NCBI GenBank assembly: GCA_021814855.1
Contig: JAKAHQ010000024.1
Coordinates: 1 to 10,472, forward strand
DNA length: 10,472 nucleotides
Reading direction: 5' to 3'
DNA from: Bacteroidota bacterium
GTDB taxonomy: Bacteria > Bacteroidota > Ignavibacteria > Ignavibacteriales > Melioribacteraceae
Shown: positions 1 to 6,720 of the stretch, in pieces
Numbering within the stretch: the stretch's first letter is position 1
How the letters are laid out: every line of letters begins with the position of its first letter
The notes under the pieces: model-generated
Told to the model about the DNA's origin: nothing
The model's input: only the letters and a program-made list of their open reading frames with translations
Database searches by the model: none
Position numbers and translations under genes: made by a program

Positions 1-353
1 TGAAGTTTAGATTCCAGGATTTAGAAATTTGGAAATTCGCGATTGAAATTACCGATGAGTTGCTTGACATAGCCGATTACCTTGAGAGCAAAAAACTTTA
101 CCGGTTTGCAGAACAATTAAGAGCCGCAGCAATGAGCATGAGCAATAATATTGCAGAAGGTTCGGGTTCAACTTCAAACAAGGAGTTCGGCAGTTTCCTA
201 AATATTTCACATCGATCAATGTTTGAAAATGCTAACATTCTAATAATCCTCAACAGACGAAAATTGATATCGGAAGAACAATTAAATAATCTACTTGAAA
301 AACTGGATAAAGAATGCCGGATGATAACAAATTTCAAAAGAACTTTATACTAA
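1..353 (+). CDS. four helix bundle protein (23S rRNA intervening-sequence family), start codon cut by window edge
   Basis: The reading frame is open from base 3 and the window begins with TG followed by AAG TTT AGA, so the missing base is most likely the A of an ATG start. This gives a protein of about 117 residues (MKFRFQDLEIWKFAIEI...), the usual length for the family. The hallmark segment QLRAAAMSMSNNIAEGSG lies near residues 39-56, followed by EFGSFLNISHRSMFENANIL; both are typical of the IVS-type four-helix-bundle fold. Family members occur inside 23S rRNA intervening sequences, as free-standing chromosomal genes, and as relatives of the Avd accessory protein of diversity-generating retroelements. 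The role of free-standing copies is unknown. It lies 61 nt upstream of the ABC ATPase gene, and a palindromic repeat fills that gap. An internal TTG at 60 is not a credible start because it would remove the first helix. Confidence 0.88.
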   Translation, partial: KFRFQDLEIWKFAIEITDELLDIADYLESKKLYRFAEQLRAAAMSMSNNIAEGSGSTSNKEFGSFLNISHRSMFENANILIILNRRKLISEEQLNNLLEKLDKECRMITNFKRTLY

Positions 354-360
354 ACAAAAA

Positions 361-390
361 AGCTCTGCGCTTAGCGCTTTGCCCTTTGCC
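361..390. repeat. diverged copy of the operon palindrome plus CTTTGCC duplication
   Basis: Bases 361-382 (AGCTCTGCGCTTAGCGCTTT and the next two bases, GC) match the clean palindromic copy at 4278-4299 at all but a few positions. They are followed by two adjacent copies of CTTTGCC (377-383 and 384-390). The element sits between the four-helix-bundle gene and the ATPase ribosome binding site. The palindromic symmetry is partly decayed here compared with the other copies. Confidence 0.6.
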
Positions 391-414
391 AATAATAGTA
401 AACGGAGAATATAC

Positions 415-1080
415 ATGATCAAGCTAAAAAACATTTCGAAGTATTACGAAAACAAATTCGTTAAGACTTACGTATTGAGAAATATTAATCTTGATATTGA
501 AGAAGGTGAATTCGTTTCCATTATGGGACCATCCGGTGCGGGCAAATCCACCATGCTTTATATAATAGGAATGCTTGATACGGCTTCCGAAGGAGAATAT
601 TTTTTCTACAAAGAGCCGGTTCATAAGATGAAAGAGAAAAAACTTGCCGAGCTGCACAAATCGCATATAGGATTTGTATTTCAGCAGTATCATCTTATCG
701 ACGAACTAACGGTTTATGAAAATCTTGAGACTCCGTTGCTCTATCAGAAAATAAAAACATCAGAAAGAAAAGGTATGGTTGCCGAAATACTGGATCGTTT
801 CAATATAGTGGCAAAGAAAGATTTATTTCCAAACCAGCTTTCCGGCGGGCAGCAGCAGCTTGTTGCAATTGCGCGCGCAATAATCGCAAGACCAAAACTC
901 ATTCTTGCTGATGAACCTACCGGCAACCTTCATTCCGATCAAGGTAAAGAAATTATGGAGCTGCTCAAAAAACTAAATAAAGAAGGCACAACAATAGTAC
1001 AAGTAACACACTCTGAAGTTAACGCCGAATACGGAAATAAAATTATAAAACTAAGTGACGGGTGGATTGAAGGCGCATAG
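415..1080 (+). CDS. ABC transporter ATP-binding protein, MacB/LolD type
   Basis: A cytoplasmic ATPase of 221 residues that would power the FtsX-type permeases encoded downstream. Visible motifs in order: Walker [10 protein letters not shown] (residues 38-46), Q-loop Gln90 in FVFQQYHL, signature LSGGQQQ (142-148), Walker B LILADEP (162-168) with the catalytic Glu167, and the H-loop His199 in VTHS. The IGMLD segment after Walker A and the DEPTGNL run are typical of the MacB/LolD/FtsE branch. The residue after LSGGQQQ is Leu149 where most relatives have Arg. ATG 415 is chosen because GGAG at 404-407 lies 7 nt upstream; an in-frame TTG at 379 would add twelve residues encoded inside the repeat. 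The TAG stop is part of a palindrome. The substrate cannot be read from the sequence; lipoprotein release, efflux and peptide export are all possible for this family. Confidence 0.93.
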   Translation: MIKLKNISKYYENKFVKTYVLRNINLDIEEGEFVSIMGPSGAGKSTMLYIIGMLDTASEGEYFFYKEPVHKMKEKKLAELHKSHIGFVFQQYHLIDELTVYENLETPLLYQKIKTSERKGMVAEILDRFNIVAKKDLFPNQLSGGQQQLVAIARAIIARPKLILADEPTGNLHSDQGKEIMELLKKLNKEGTTIVQVTHSEVNAEYGNKIIKLSDGWIEGA

Positions 1081-1088
1081 CGCTATGC
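1075..1088. repeat. 14-bp perfect palindrome containing the ATPase stop codon
   Basis: GCATAGCGCTATGC reads the same on both strands and includes the TAG stop of the ATPase gene (1078-1080). It shares the GCGCTATGC/GCATAGCG words with the repeats at 361, 3568 and 4279. In the transcript it could form a short hairpin between the ATPase and first permease cistrons. Confidence 0.8.
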
Positions 1089-1098
1089 CCGGAGTTTA

Positions 1099-1114
1099 TC
1101 CCGCCTTTGCGGGA
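1099..1114 (+). other. small GC-rich hairpin between ATPase and permease genes
   Basis: TCCCGC (1099-1104) and GCGGGA (1109-1114) pair perfectly around a CTTT loop. The following bases (CTTTCT) are only weakly T-rich, so it is a poor intrinsic terminator. It may instead tune the ratio of ATPase to permease message or protect an mRNA end. This role is inferred. Confidence 0.4.
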
Positions 1115-1145
1115 CTTTCTGCTAAAATGCATTAGGAGTTGAGCT

Positions 1146-3566
1146 ATGTTGAAAAATTATTTCAAAATCGCTTTAAGGAATCTAAAAAAGGATAAGGTTT
1201 ATTCATTCATCAATATTTTCGGTTTGGCTATCGGCATTACGTGTTGTTTGTTGATATTGCTTTATATAAGCGATGAGCTGAGTTACGATAACTTTCATGC
1301 AAAGGCCGACAGAATTTACCGCGTTAATACGGATTTGAAATTCGGCGGCACCGAATTAGCATTGCCGGTTTGCAGCGATATGGTAGGACCGATTATGAAA
1401 AAAGATTATCCTCAAGTTGAAGAATATGTACGTATCTACAGTTACAACGATAACAAACTAGTTAGGAAAGGAAATAATTTTAACGAGGAAAGACCGGTAG
1501 CTTTTGTCGATTCAACTTTTTTCAAAGTATTTTCCTTCCCGGTCTTATACGGCAATACCGAACATATTTTGAATGAACCGAACACTGTTATAATAAATGA
1601 ATCAATCGCTAAAAAATATTTCGGCACATCGGATGCCGTAGGAAAATTTATTGAGACCGATGATAACGGCGGTACTAATTTTAAAGTTACAGCCGTTATA
1701 AAAGATATGCCGGAGAATTCTCACCTCCAATTCAAAATGATTTTTCCCATGCAGAATCTTTCATATAAATGGGGAAACTTTGTCTCGTCTAATATGAGGA
1801 CTTATCTGCTCTTAAAGCCGGGTACCGATTATAAGGAGTTTGAGAAGAAATTTTTTGAATACAATGATAGATATGTTTTCCCGTTTGCACAAAAATATAT
1901 GAACATCGAAAGTAAAGAAGCTTTTTTGAAAGCCGGTAATAGAGTTGAGAATAAACTGATGCCGATAAAGAATATTCATTTATATTCAAAACAGATACAA
2001 GAACTAACTCCAACCGGTACAATAGAATATGTTTACATTTTTTCGGCTATTGCCCTGTTTATTCTGATTATTGCCTGCGTAAATTTTATGAATCTTACCA
2101 CGGCGCGCTATGCTAATCGTGCTAGGGAAGTCGGAATTCGAAAAGTTCTTGGCACCGAACGAAAAAATCTTATAAGCCAATTTTTACTGGAATCTATTTT
2201 GATGTCTTGTGTTTCGGTATTATTATCTGTTTTATTTATCGTTATTCTCTTGCCCTATTTCAACGATATCTCGGCAAAAGAATTAAAAATAAACGAAATG
2301 TTTTCGCTTCCATTTTTGTTTTTGCTATTAGCATTACCGGTAATAATCGGGCTTACTGCCGGGGGTTATCCTTCATTCTTTCTTTCGAAATTTATGCCGG
2401 CAGAAATTATTAAAGGTAAATTATCTTCGGGTACTAAAAGCGGAAACCTAAGAAGCGCATTAGTGGTATTTCAATTTGCAGCGTCTGTGGTTTTAATATC
2501 GGCAACAATTGTGGTTTATAATCAACTCAATTATATCCAAAGCAAAAATCTCGGATACCAAAGAGACCAGCTTCTAATAATAAACGGAACATACTCGTTA
2601 AAGAATGTAAATGCATTCAGGAATGAAATGTTAAACGTTCCGGGCGTTACCGCAGCAACCATTTCAGGTTATTTGCCTGTGCCTTCCAACAGAAGTTTTG
2701 ACGGCTTTTTTAAAGATGCCGCAATGGGTGCCGATAAAGGATTGACTATGCAGAGATGGATTATTGACTATTATTATCTTAACACACTTGGAATTAAGTT
2801 AAAAGAAGGAAGAAATTTTTCCCCTGATTTCGGAACAGATTCTTCCTCCGTAATTCTAAATGAAACTGCGGTTAAACAGATCGGTCTTATAAATCCTTTG
2901 GGAAAAACTGTTTATACACTTAGAGACGGTAAGTTAAAAAGTCTTAATGTGATTGGCGTTGTTAAGGATTTCCATTTTGAATCGCTGCGGCAGAATATCG
3001 GCGCTTTAGGTTTTATGCTTGGCTTAAATGTTGACAACATCACTCTGAAAATTAATGCCGCGAACACTTCTGCAATAATTAGTAAAGCCGAAAACTTATG
3101 GAAAAAAATGACTTCGGGCTTACCGTTTAGCTACAGATTTATGGATGAATCGTTTAATCAAGTCTACAAAGCTGAACAACGTATAGGCACAATTACATTT
3201 TTGTTCGCGCTGCTCGCAATAATAGTCGCCGGGCTGGGTTTGTTCGGTTTAGCTACGTTTCTTGCCGAACAGCGCACCAAGGAAATCGGTATCCGAAAGG
3301 TTTTGGGCGCGTCTGTTTTTTCTGTATTGTATATGCTCTCTAAAGAATTTCTTAAATGGGTTTTAATTGCAAACGCAATTGCCTGGCCCCTTGCGTATTA
3401 TTTTATGAATAGGTGGCTGCAGGATTTTGCGTACAGAGTAAATATAAGCTGGTGGATATTTGTTTTAGCCGGAGGAATTGCCCTGCTTATTGCATTACTG
3501 ACTGTAAGCTTCCAGGCAATTAAAGCAGCTGTTGCAAATCCTATAGAAAGTTTAAGATACGAATAA
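1146..3566 (+). CDS. ABC transporter permease, FtsX/MacB type (first paralogue)
   Basis: An inner-membrane permease of 806 residues with a duplicated plan: MacB_PCD periplasmic domain, FtsX domain, second periplasmic domain, second FtsX domain. An N-terminal membrane segment lies near residues 19-42 and is followed by a periplasmic region of about 250 residues. The first FtsX block has membrane segments near 292-316, 343-375 and 388-412, with REVGIRKVLG around 327-336. A segment near 436-460 opens the second half. The second FtsX block has segments near 682-705, 737-754 and 769-791, with KEIGIRKVLG around 711-720. The protein ends NPIESLRYE, a tail typical of this family in Bacteroidota-related bacteria. 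ATG 1146 follows AGGAG (1134-1138) by 7 nt. With the ATPase gene 65 nt upstream it forms an ABC operon. It should form a dimer or pair with its paralogue; the substrate is unknown. Confidence 0.92.
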   Translation: MLKNYFKIALRNLKKDKVYSFINIFGLAIGITCCLLILLYISDELSYDNFHAKADRIYRVNTDLKFGGTELALPVCSDMVGPIMKKDYPQVEEYVRIYSYNDNKLVRKGNNFNEERPVAFVDSTFFKVFSFPVLYGNTEHILNEPNTVIINESIAKKYFGTSDAVGKFIETDDNGGTNFKVTAVIKDMPENSHLQFKMIFPMQNLSYKWGNFVSSNMRTYLLLKPGTDYKEFEKKFFEYNDRYVFPFAQKYMNIESKEAFLKAGNRVENKLMPIKNIHLYSKQIQELTPTGTIEYVYIFSAIALFILIIACVNFMNLTTARYANRAREVGIRKVLGTERKNLISQFLLESILMSCVSVLLSVLFIVILLPYFNDISAKELKINEMFSLPFLFLLLALPVIIGLTAGGYPSFFLSKFMPAEIIKGKLSSGTKSGNLRSALVVFQFAASVVLISATIVVYNQLNYIQSKNLGYQRDQLLIINGTYSLKNVNAFRNEMLNVPGVTAATISGYLPVPSNRSFDGFFKDAAMGADKGLTMQRWIIDYYYLNTLGIKLKEGRNFSPDFGTDSSSVILNETAVKQIGLINPLGKTVYTLRDGKLKSLNVIGVVKDFHFESLRQNIGALGFMLGLNVDNITLKINAANTSAIISKAENLWKKMTSGLPFSYRFMDESFNQVYKAEQRIGTITFLFALLAIIVAGLGLFGLATFLAEQRTKEIGIRKVLGASVFSVLYMLSKEFLKWVLIANAIAWPLAYYFMNRWLQDFAYRVNISWWIFVLAGGIALLIALLTVSFQAIKAAVANPIESLRYE

Positions 3567-3567
3567 A

Positions 3568-3583
3568 CGCTATGCGCAGAGCG
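3568..3583. repeat. imperfect 16-bp palindrome after the first permease
   Basis: CGCTATGCGCAGAGCG differs at one base from the perfect palindrome at 4279-4294. It begins one base after the TAA stop of the first permease. The block 3549-3583, covering the last permease codons and the palindrome, recurs at 4260-4294 with three differences over 35 bp, so the two copies form direct repeats flanking hicBA. Confidence 0.78.
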
Positions 3584-3586
3584 GAC

Positions 3587-3593
3587 AAAGGAG
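3587..3593 (+). promoter_or_regulatory. orphan Shine-Dalgarno sequence of the ghost permease
   Basis: AAAGGAG is followed 5 nt later by GTG 3599, and the next codons resemble a permease N-terminus. No intact gene follows on this strand, because the frame soon runs antisense through hicA. The site is therefore best read as a leftover translation start. Confidence 0.45.
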
Positions 3594-3598
3594 AAAGT

Positions 3599-3646
3599 GT
3601 GTTAAGAATTTATTTGGAAATTACACTTAGCAAGACTGGAAACATT
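3599..3646 (+). pseudogene. 5' remnant of a lost FtsX-type permease gene
   Basis: From GTG 3599 the frame reads (M)LRIYLEITLSK, which lines up with the first permease start MLKNYFKIALRN: identical at Leu2, Tyr5, Ile8 and Leu10, with conservative changes at Arg/Lys3 and Leu/Phe6. By eye about 23 of the first 36 bases match. It has the expected context: permease stop, palindrome, Shine-Dalgarno, start. Similarity ends near 3634-3646, next to the hicA stop codon. Read with the matching 3' remnant at 4233-4277, it suggests a middle permease gene whose body was lost. The stretch is short, so chance resemblance cannot be excluded for this end alone. Confidence 0.45.
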
Positions 3647-3835
3647 CTAAAACTTTGGCTTCAATCCGGCTTGTTTACACAATTCATTGGCGGTTATACG
3701 GTCAAGAATTCGATGACGTTTTATGGGAATAGTTTTTTGTTTATTTGTATAAATAGAATGATTTCCACCTTCGCGGAGAAGAAAAAAACCGTTAGCTTCA
3801 AGATATTTTACAAGATCGCGTCGTTTAACCGACAC
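3647..3835 (-). CDS. hicA: HicA-type mRNA interferase toxin
   Basis: A 62-residue protein of the HicA family, small double-stranded-RNA-binding-fold toxins that cut mRNA and are neutralised by HicB. The family pattern is clear: VKRRDLVKYLEANGF at the N-terminus, REGGNHSIYTN with the presumed catalytic His26, then PIKRHRILDRITANELCKQAGL at the C-terminus, where many relatives have PxPRHREI. GTG 3835 is preferred because it starts the protein right before VKRRDL. A TTG at 3847 in the same frame would add four residues. The gene overlaps the end of hicB by 11 nt, implying coupled translation with the antitoxin made first. It lies antisense to the flanking ABC operon. The family call is secure, but whether the toxin is active is not known. 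Confidence 0.88.
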   Translation of the reverse strand: MSVKRRDLVKYLEANGFFLLREGGNHSIYTNKQKTIPIKRHRILDRITANELCKQAGLKPKF

Positions 3836-4073
3836 TCGCAATCTCAACTATTAACGGCTCGAACAGTGTTGCTTCCGCAGGCAATTCTTGCCCGGTTTGC
3901 TTGTACGCTAGAATCATCTCGTGAAGCGCATCTTTCAATGATTCACGGCAGTCATCAAAAGTTTTTCCCTCGGTTACAATTTCGGGCCATTCAATTAATT
4001 GTCCCATGTAGCCGGATGAAATTTTAGTGTATTTGGCAGTATAGTGTTTAAACATTGTACTTTTCTCATGCAT
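3825..4073 (-). CDS. hicB: HicB-type antitoxin
   Basis: An 82-residue protein of the HicB family, which has a partly degraded RNase H fold and binds and blocks HicA. The core reads YTAKYTKISSGYMGQLIEWP, followed by EIVTEGKTFDDCRESLKDAL, matching the HicB pattern of a short beta-hairpin, a P-E or P-G turn, then T-x-[ED]-x-[AC] leading into a helix. It ends soon after that helix, with no extra C-terminal ribbon-helix-helix or HTH domain visible, so autoregulation may rely on the complex or be weak. ATG 4073 is given as the start; ATG 4055 (beginning MFKHYTAKY) is a serious alternative, with GAGAAAAG a few bases upstream. The gene order hicB then hicA is the reverse of the E. coli locus but common in other phyla. 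Confidence 0.86.
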   Translation of the reverse strand: MHEKSTMFKHYTAKYTKISSGYMGQLIEWPEIVTEGKTFDDCRESLKDALHEMILAYKQTGQELPAEATLFEPLIVEIASVG

Positions 4074-4232
4074 TGCGAAAAAAACTTAAATTAAATATTA
4101 GTTAAAATCAAGGCAAGTTTAAAAACGCAGATTATTGAAAAGCATTATAAGCACAGCATTTTGAAAATAAAGTATGAGGGCAGAGGAATACTAAAAATCT
4201 TCCCTTTTAGGAATGATTTAGAGGGGACTAAT
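4074..4232. other. AT-rich spacer between hicB and the permease 3' remnant
   Basis: This stretch must hold the hicB promoter on the - strand; no clear -35/-10 pair stands out in its A/T-rich runs. On the + strand the frame that ends in the permease tail at 4277 is open back to 4095. However, the residues before about 4233 do not resemble the end of either intact permease, and there is no good start. The right-hand junction between hicBA-associated DNA and the lost permease lies somewhere here. Confidence 0.4.
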
Positions 4233-4277
4233 AAAGCGGCAAATGTTAATCCCGCAGATAGTTTGAGATATGAATAA
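4233..4277 (+). pseudogene. 3' remnant of a lost FtsX-type permease gene
   Basis: Fourteen codons and a stop read KAANVNPADSLRYE, matching the C-termini of the intact permeases (KAAVANPIESLRYE and KAAVANPVESLRYE). The TAA is followed by the same A plus palindrome seen after the first permease. The changes (AVANPIE to NVNPADS) show this is a separate diverged tail, not a fresh copy of either neighbour. No upstream permease body is present. Together with 3599-3646 it marks where a third permease gene probably stood. Confidence 0.68.
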
Positions 4278-4278
4278 A

Positions 4279-4294
4279 CGCTATGCGCATAGCG
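4279..4294. repeat. 16-bp perfect palindrome before the second permease
   Basis: CGCTATGCGCATAGCG is its own reverse complement and is followed by CTTTGC, as in the copy at 361-382. It lies between the remnant permease stop and the Shine-Dalgarno of the second permease. It is the cleanest member of the family in this window. Confidence 0.85.
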
Positions 4295-4305
4295 CTTTGC
4301 ATGTT

Positions 4306-4311
4306 AGGAGG
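4306..4311 (+). promoter_or_regulatory. strong Shine-Dalgarno of the second permease
   Basis: AGGAGG lies 4 nt before ATG 4316. It decides this start over the in-frame ATGs at 4301 (which would place the Shine-Dalgarno inside the gene) and 4283 (inside the palindrome). Confidence 0.75.
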
Positions 4312-4315
4312 TATT

Positions 4316-6706
4316 ATGTTAAAAACAAATTTGAAGTTTGCATTAAGAAATCTTGCCAAGTACAAAATTTTTTCTTTTATCAATCTTACAGGGTTAATTA
4401 TCGGCATCACGGCAAGTCTGCTGATTTTTATGTATGTGGTTAACGAGCTTAGCTTCGAAAGCATTCACAAAAACCGCGGCAGAATATACCGAGTTAATGC
4501 GGGCTTCGGCAACGGCGATTCCGAAATGAAATTGGCAGGAGCTAATGCCGCATTGGCTCCCGCGGCTCAATCCGGTATTCCCGGAGTTGCAAGCGCAACA
4601 AGATTTCAGTCTGCTGAAAGTATGGATGTCAAATACAACGAAAAGCAATTTAAAGAATCCAAATTCTTTTTCGCCGATACAACATTCTTTAAAATTTTTA
4701 CTTTTCACATAATTAAAGGAAACGCCGTAAACCCTCTTGCCGATCCTTACTCCGTTGTAATTACGCAATCCGTTGCTAATAAAATTTTCGGTACAGAAAA
4801 TCCTATCGGAAAAACATTAAAATGCGGAGACAATGATCTCGTGGTTAAGGCAGTTGCCGAGGATGTTCCGATCAATACTCAAGTACAGTGGGAATATATA
4901 GCGCCTTTCTCGTTATACGAAAAATTAAATCCGCACGGAGTCAACTGGCAAAGTTTCGGAAACTGCTACACCTATCTCCTTCTGCAAAAAAATACTTCGG
5001 ATGCCGACCTTGGTAAAAGATTAAATGATTTGCTTGAACAAAATGCGGGTAAATCTATGTCGGCTTTTATCAAACTTTATCCGCAGAAACTAACAGATAT
5101 ATACCTGCATTCCGAAGTTTTCGGGGAGCTCGGTCCTAAGGGAAACATAACATACATTTATCTTTTTTCAACCGTTGCCGTATTAATTTTAATTATAGCG
5201 TGCTTCAACTTTGTAAATCTCTCCACTTCAAGATCAATTCATCGCGCAAAAGAAGTCGGGGTTAAAAAAGTTTTAGGAGCTAACAGGTTCAACCTAGCAA
5301 AACAATTTTTGAGCGAGTCCTTTCTACTTACCGGTATTGCTGTTTTGATAAGCGCCGTACTTTATGAAATCTTAAGCCCGATACTCGGCGATTTTCTTAA
5401 TTATAAAATGGCTGTAAATAGTATTTACAACATTTACTTTTATATAATTCTTCTGGCAATAATTTTAACAACCGGATTCGTATCGGGAATATACCCCGCG
5501 TTTTTCCTTTCCAAATCCGAACCTATAGAAACGCTTAAAGGCAAAGTAAAGACCAGCTCTGCAGGAATATCAATTAGAAAAATCCTTGTCGTGTTTCAAT
5601 TTGCTGTTTCTATATTTCTAATTATTGCTACACTAAGCATTTTCAAGCAGCTCAGTTTTTTAAAAAGCGCGGATCTTGGATTTGATAAATCAAATCTGGT
5701 GTTAATCAATTTCCCGGCTTCGTCGGATGGAGCTCCGGCTAAATATAAACTTCTGAAAGACGGTCTTTTACAAAATACAAACATCAAAAGTGTATCGGGC
5801 ATTTATACTTTACCGGGAGTTGACAGCAAGGAAATGCAGAGCGTAAAATTAAATCAAGGAGATCAAAACGCTAAAGTAATACGCACTATCGGGGTTGATT
5901 ATGATTTTATGAATACACTTGGCGCCCATTTGATTTCCGGCAGAACATTTTCAGAAAAGTACGGTACAGATAGTCAAAGCTCTGTCATAGTAAACGAAGC
6001 GGCGGTAAAATATCTTGGTTTGAAAAACGCGGTTGGAACCTCACTTTATATACCCGGCGGAAAGGACAAGGAAAGAGAAGTTAAAATTGTTGGAGTAGTT
6101 AAAAACTTTAACATTGCATCGTTGAAAGAAGAAATAGAGCCTTACTTCCTATACATAAACCCGGTTAGATTTTTTACCGTCGCCGTTAAAATCTCTCCTA
6201 TTCAAACCAATGAAACTTTCGCGCAAATTAAAAACGAATGGGCAAAGATATTTCCCGACCGTAAAATAGATTATTCGTTTATGGATCAAACATACTCGCA
6301 GCTTTATTCTTCGGAAGAAAAACTAGCGGAGTTGTTTACAATTTTTTCAATGCTGGCAATTCTTGTTGCATGCCTTGGTCTTTTCGGCTTATCCGTTTTT
6401 ACCGCGGAAGTAAGAACTAAGGAAATCGGAGTTAGAAAAGTATTGGGCGCAACCGTCGCCGGGATTTCAATAATGCTTTCAAAGCAGTTTATAAGATGGG
6501 TTTTGATTGCAAATCTTTTCGCTTGGCCGCTTGCGGCATTGGCAGTAAATAAATGGCTTCAAAATTTTGCGTACAGAACAGGCATGGATTGGACAACCTT
6601 TGCTTTTTCGAGTTTGCTTGTATTGGCTGTTTCATTACTGGCTATAAGCATTCAAATAATTAAAGCAGCTGTTGCAAATCCGGTTGAGTCTCTTCGTTAC
6701 GAATAG
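4316..6706 (+). CDS. ABC transporter permease, FtsX/MacB type (second paralogue)
   Basis: An inner-membrane permease of 796 residues, a paralogue of the first permease with the same double MacB_PCD/FtsX plan. Membrane segments lie near residues 20-44, 277-301, then two or three up to about 400, one near 425-445, and the final set near 673-698, 727-744 and 761-781. The paired FtsX motifs KEVGVKKVLGA (about 311-321) and KEIGVRKVLGA (about 700-710) follow the first membrane segment of each FtsX block. The protein starts MLKTNLKFALRNLAKYK and ends NPVESLRYE, both matching the first permease. It may pair with that protein as a heterodimer driven by the ATPase at 415-1080. The TAG stop lies in the loop of a hairpin. 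The two paralogues have diverged widely in their periplasmic domains, so they may not be interchangeable. Confidence 0.92.
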   Translation: MLKTNLKFALRNLAKYKIFSFINLTGLIIGITASLLIFMYVVNELSFESIHKNRGRIYRVNAGFGNGDSEMKLAGANAALAPAAQSGIPGVASATRFQSAESMDVKYNEKQFKESKFFFADTTFFKIFTFHIIKGNAVNPLADPYSVVITQSVANKIFGTENPIGKTLKCGDNDLVVKAVAEDVPINTQVQWEYIAPFSLYEKLNPHGVNWQSFGNCYTYLLLQKNTSDADLGKRLNDLLEQNAGKSMSAFIKLYPQKLTDIYLHSEVFGELGPKGNITYIYLFSTVAVLILIIACFNFVNLSTSRSIHRAKEVGVKKVLGANRFNLAKQFLSESFLLTGIAVLISAVLYEILSPILGDFLNYKMAVNSIYNIYFYIILLAIILTTGFVSGIYPAFFLSKSEPIETLKGKVKTSSAGISIRKILVVFQFAVSIFLIIATLSIFKQLSFLKSADLGFDKSNLVLINFPASSDGAPAKYKLLKDGLLQNTNIKSVSGIYTLPGVDSKEMQSVKLNQGDQNAKVIRTIGVDYDFMNTLGAHLISGRTFSEKYGTDSQSSVIVNEAAVKYLGLKNAVGTSLYIPGGKDKEREVKIVGVVKNFNIASLKEEIEPYFLYINPVRFFTVAVKISPIQTNETFAQIKNEWAKIFPDRKIDYSFMDQTYSQLYSSEEKLAELFTIFSMLAILVACLGLFGLSVFTAEVRTKEIGVRKVLGATVAGISIMLSKQFIRWVLIANLFAWPLAALAVNKWLQNFAYRTGMDWTTFAFSSLLVLAVSLLAISIQIIKAAVANPVESLRYE

Positions 6707-6715
6707 TAACGAAGA
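6691..6715 (+). terminator. 10-bp hairpin over the second permease stop codon
   Basis: TCTTCGTTAC (6691-6700) pairs perfectly with GTAACGAAGA (6706-6715) around the loop GAATA, which contains most of the TAG stop (6704-6706). No run of T follows, so it may act as a 3' end stabiliser or part of a two-hairpin terminator rather than a classic intrinsic terminator. Confidence 0.45.
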
Positions 6716-6720
6716 CCGAA

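Noticed and set aside
379..414. TTG 379 as the start of the ATPase gene
   Set aside because: It would encode twelve extra residues from repeat DNA, while ATG 415 has a well-placed GGAG.
3572..4027. A 151-codon + strand open frame between the permeases
   Set aside because: It runs antisense through the well-supported hicA and hicB genes and starts inside the palindrome. Only its first part (from 3599) resembles anything, namely a permease N-terminal remnant.
3587..4277. hicBA as cargo of a transposon
   Set aside because: No transposase, terminal inverted repeats or clear target-site duplication; the flanking repeats are explained by paralogous permease ends.
4283..4315. ATG 4283 or 4301 as the start of the second permease
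   Set aside because: Both put the strong AGGAGG inside the gene, and alignment with the first permease begins at ATG 4316.
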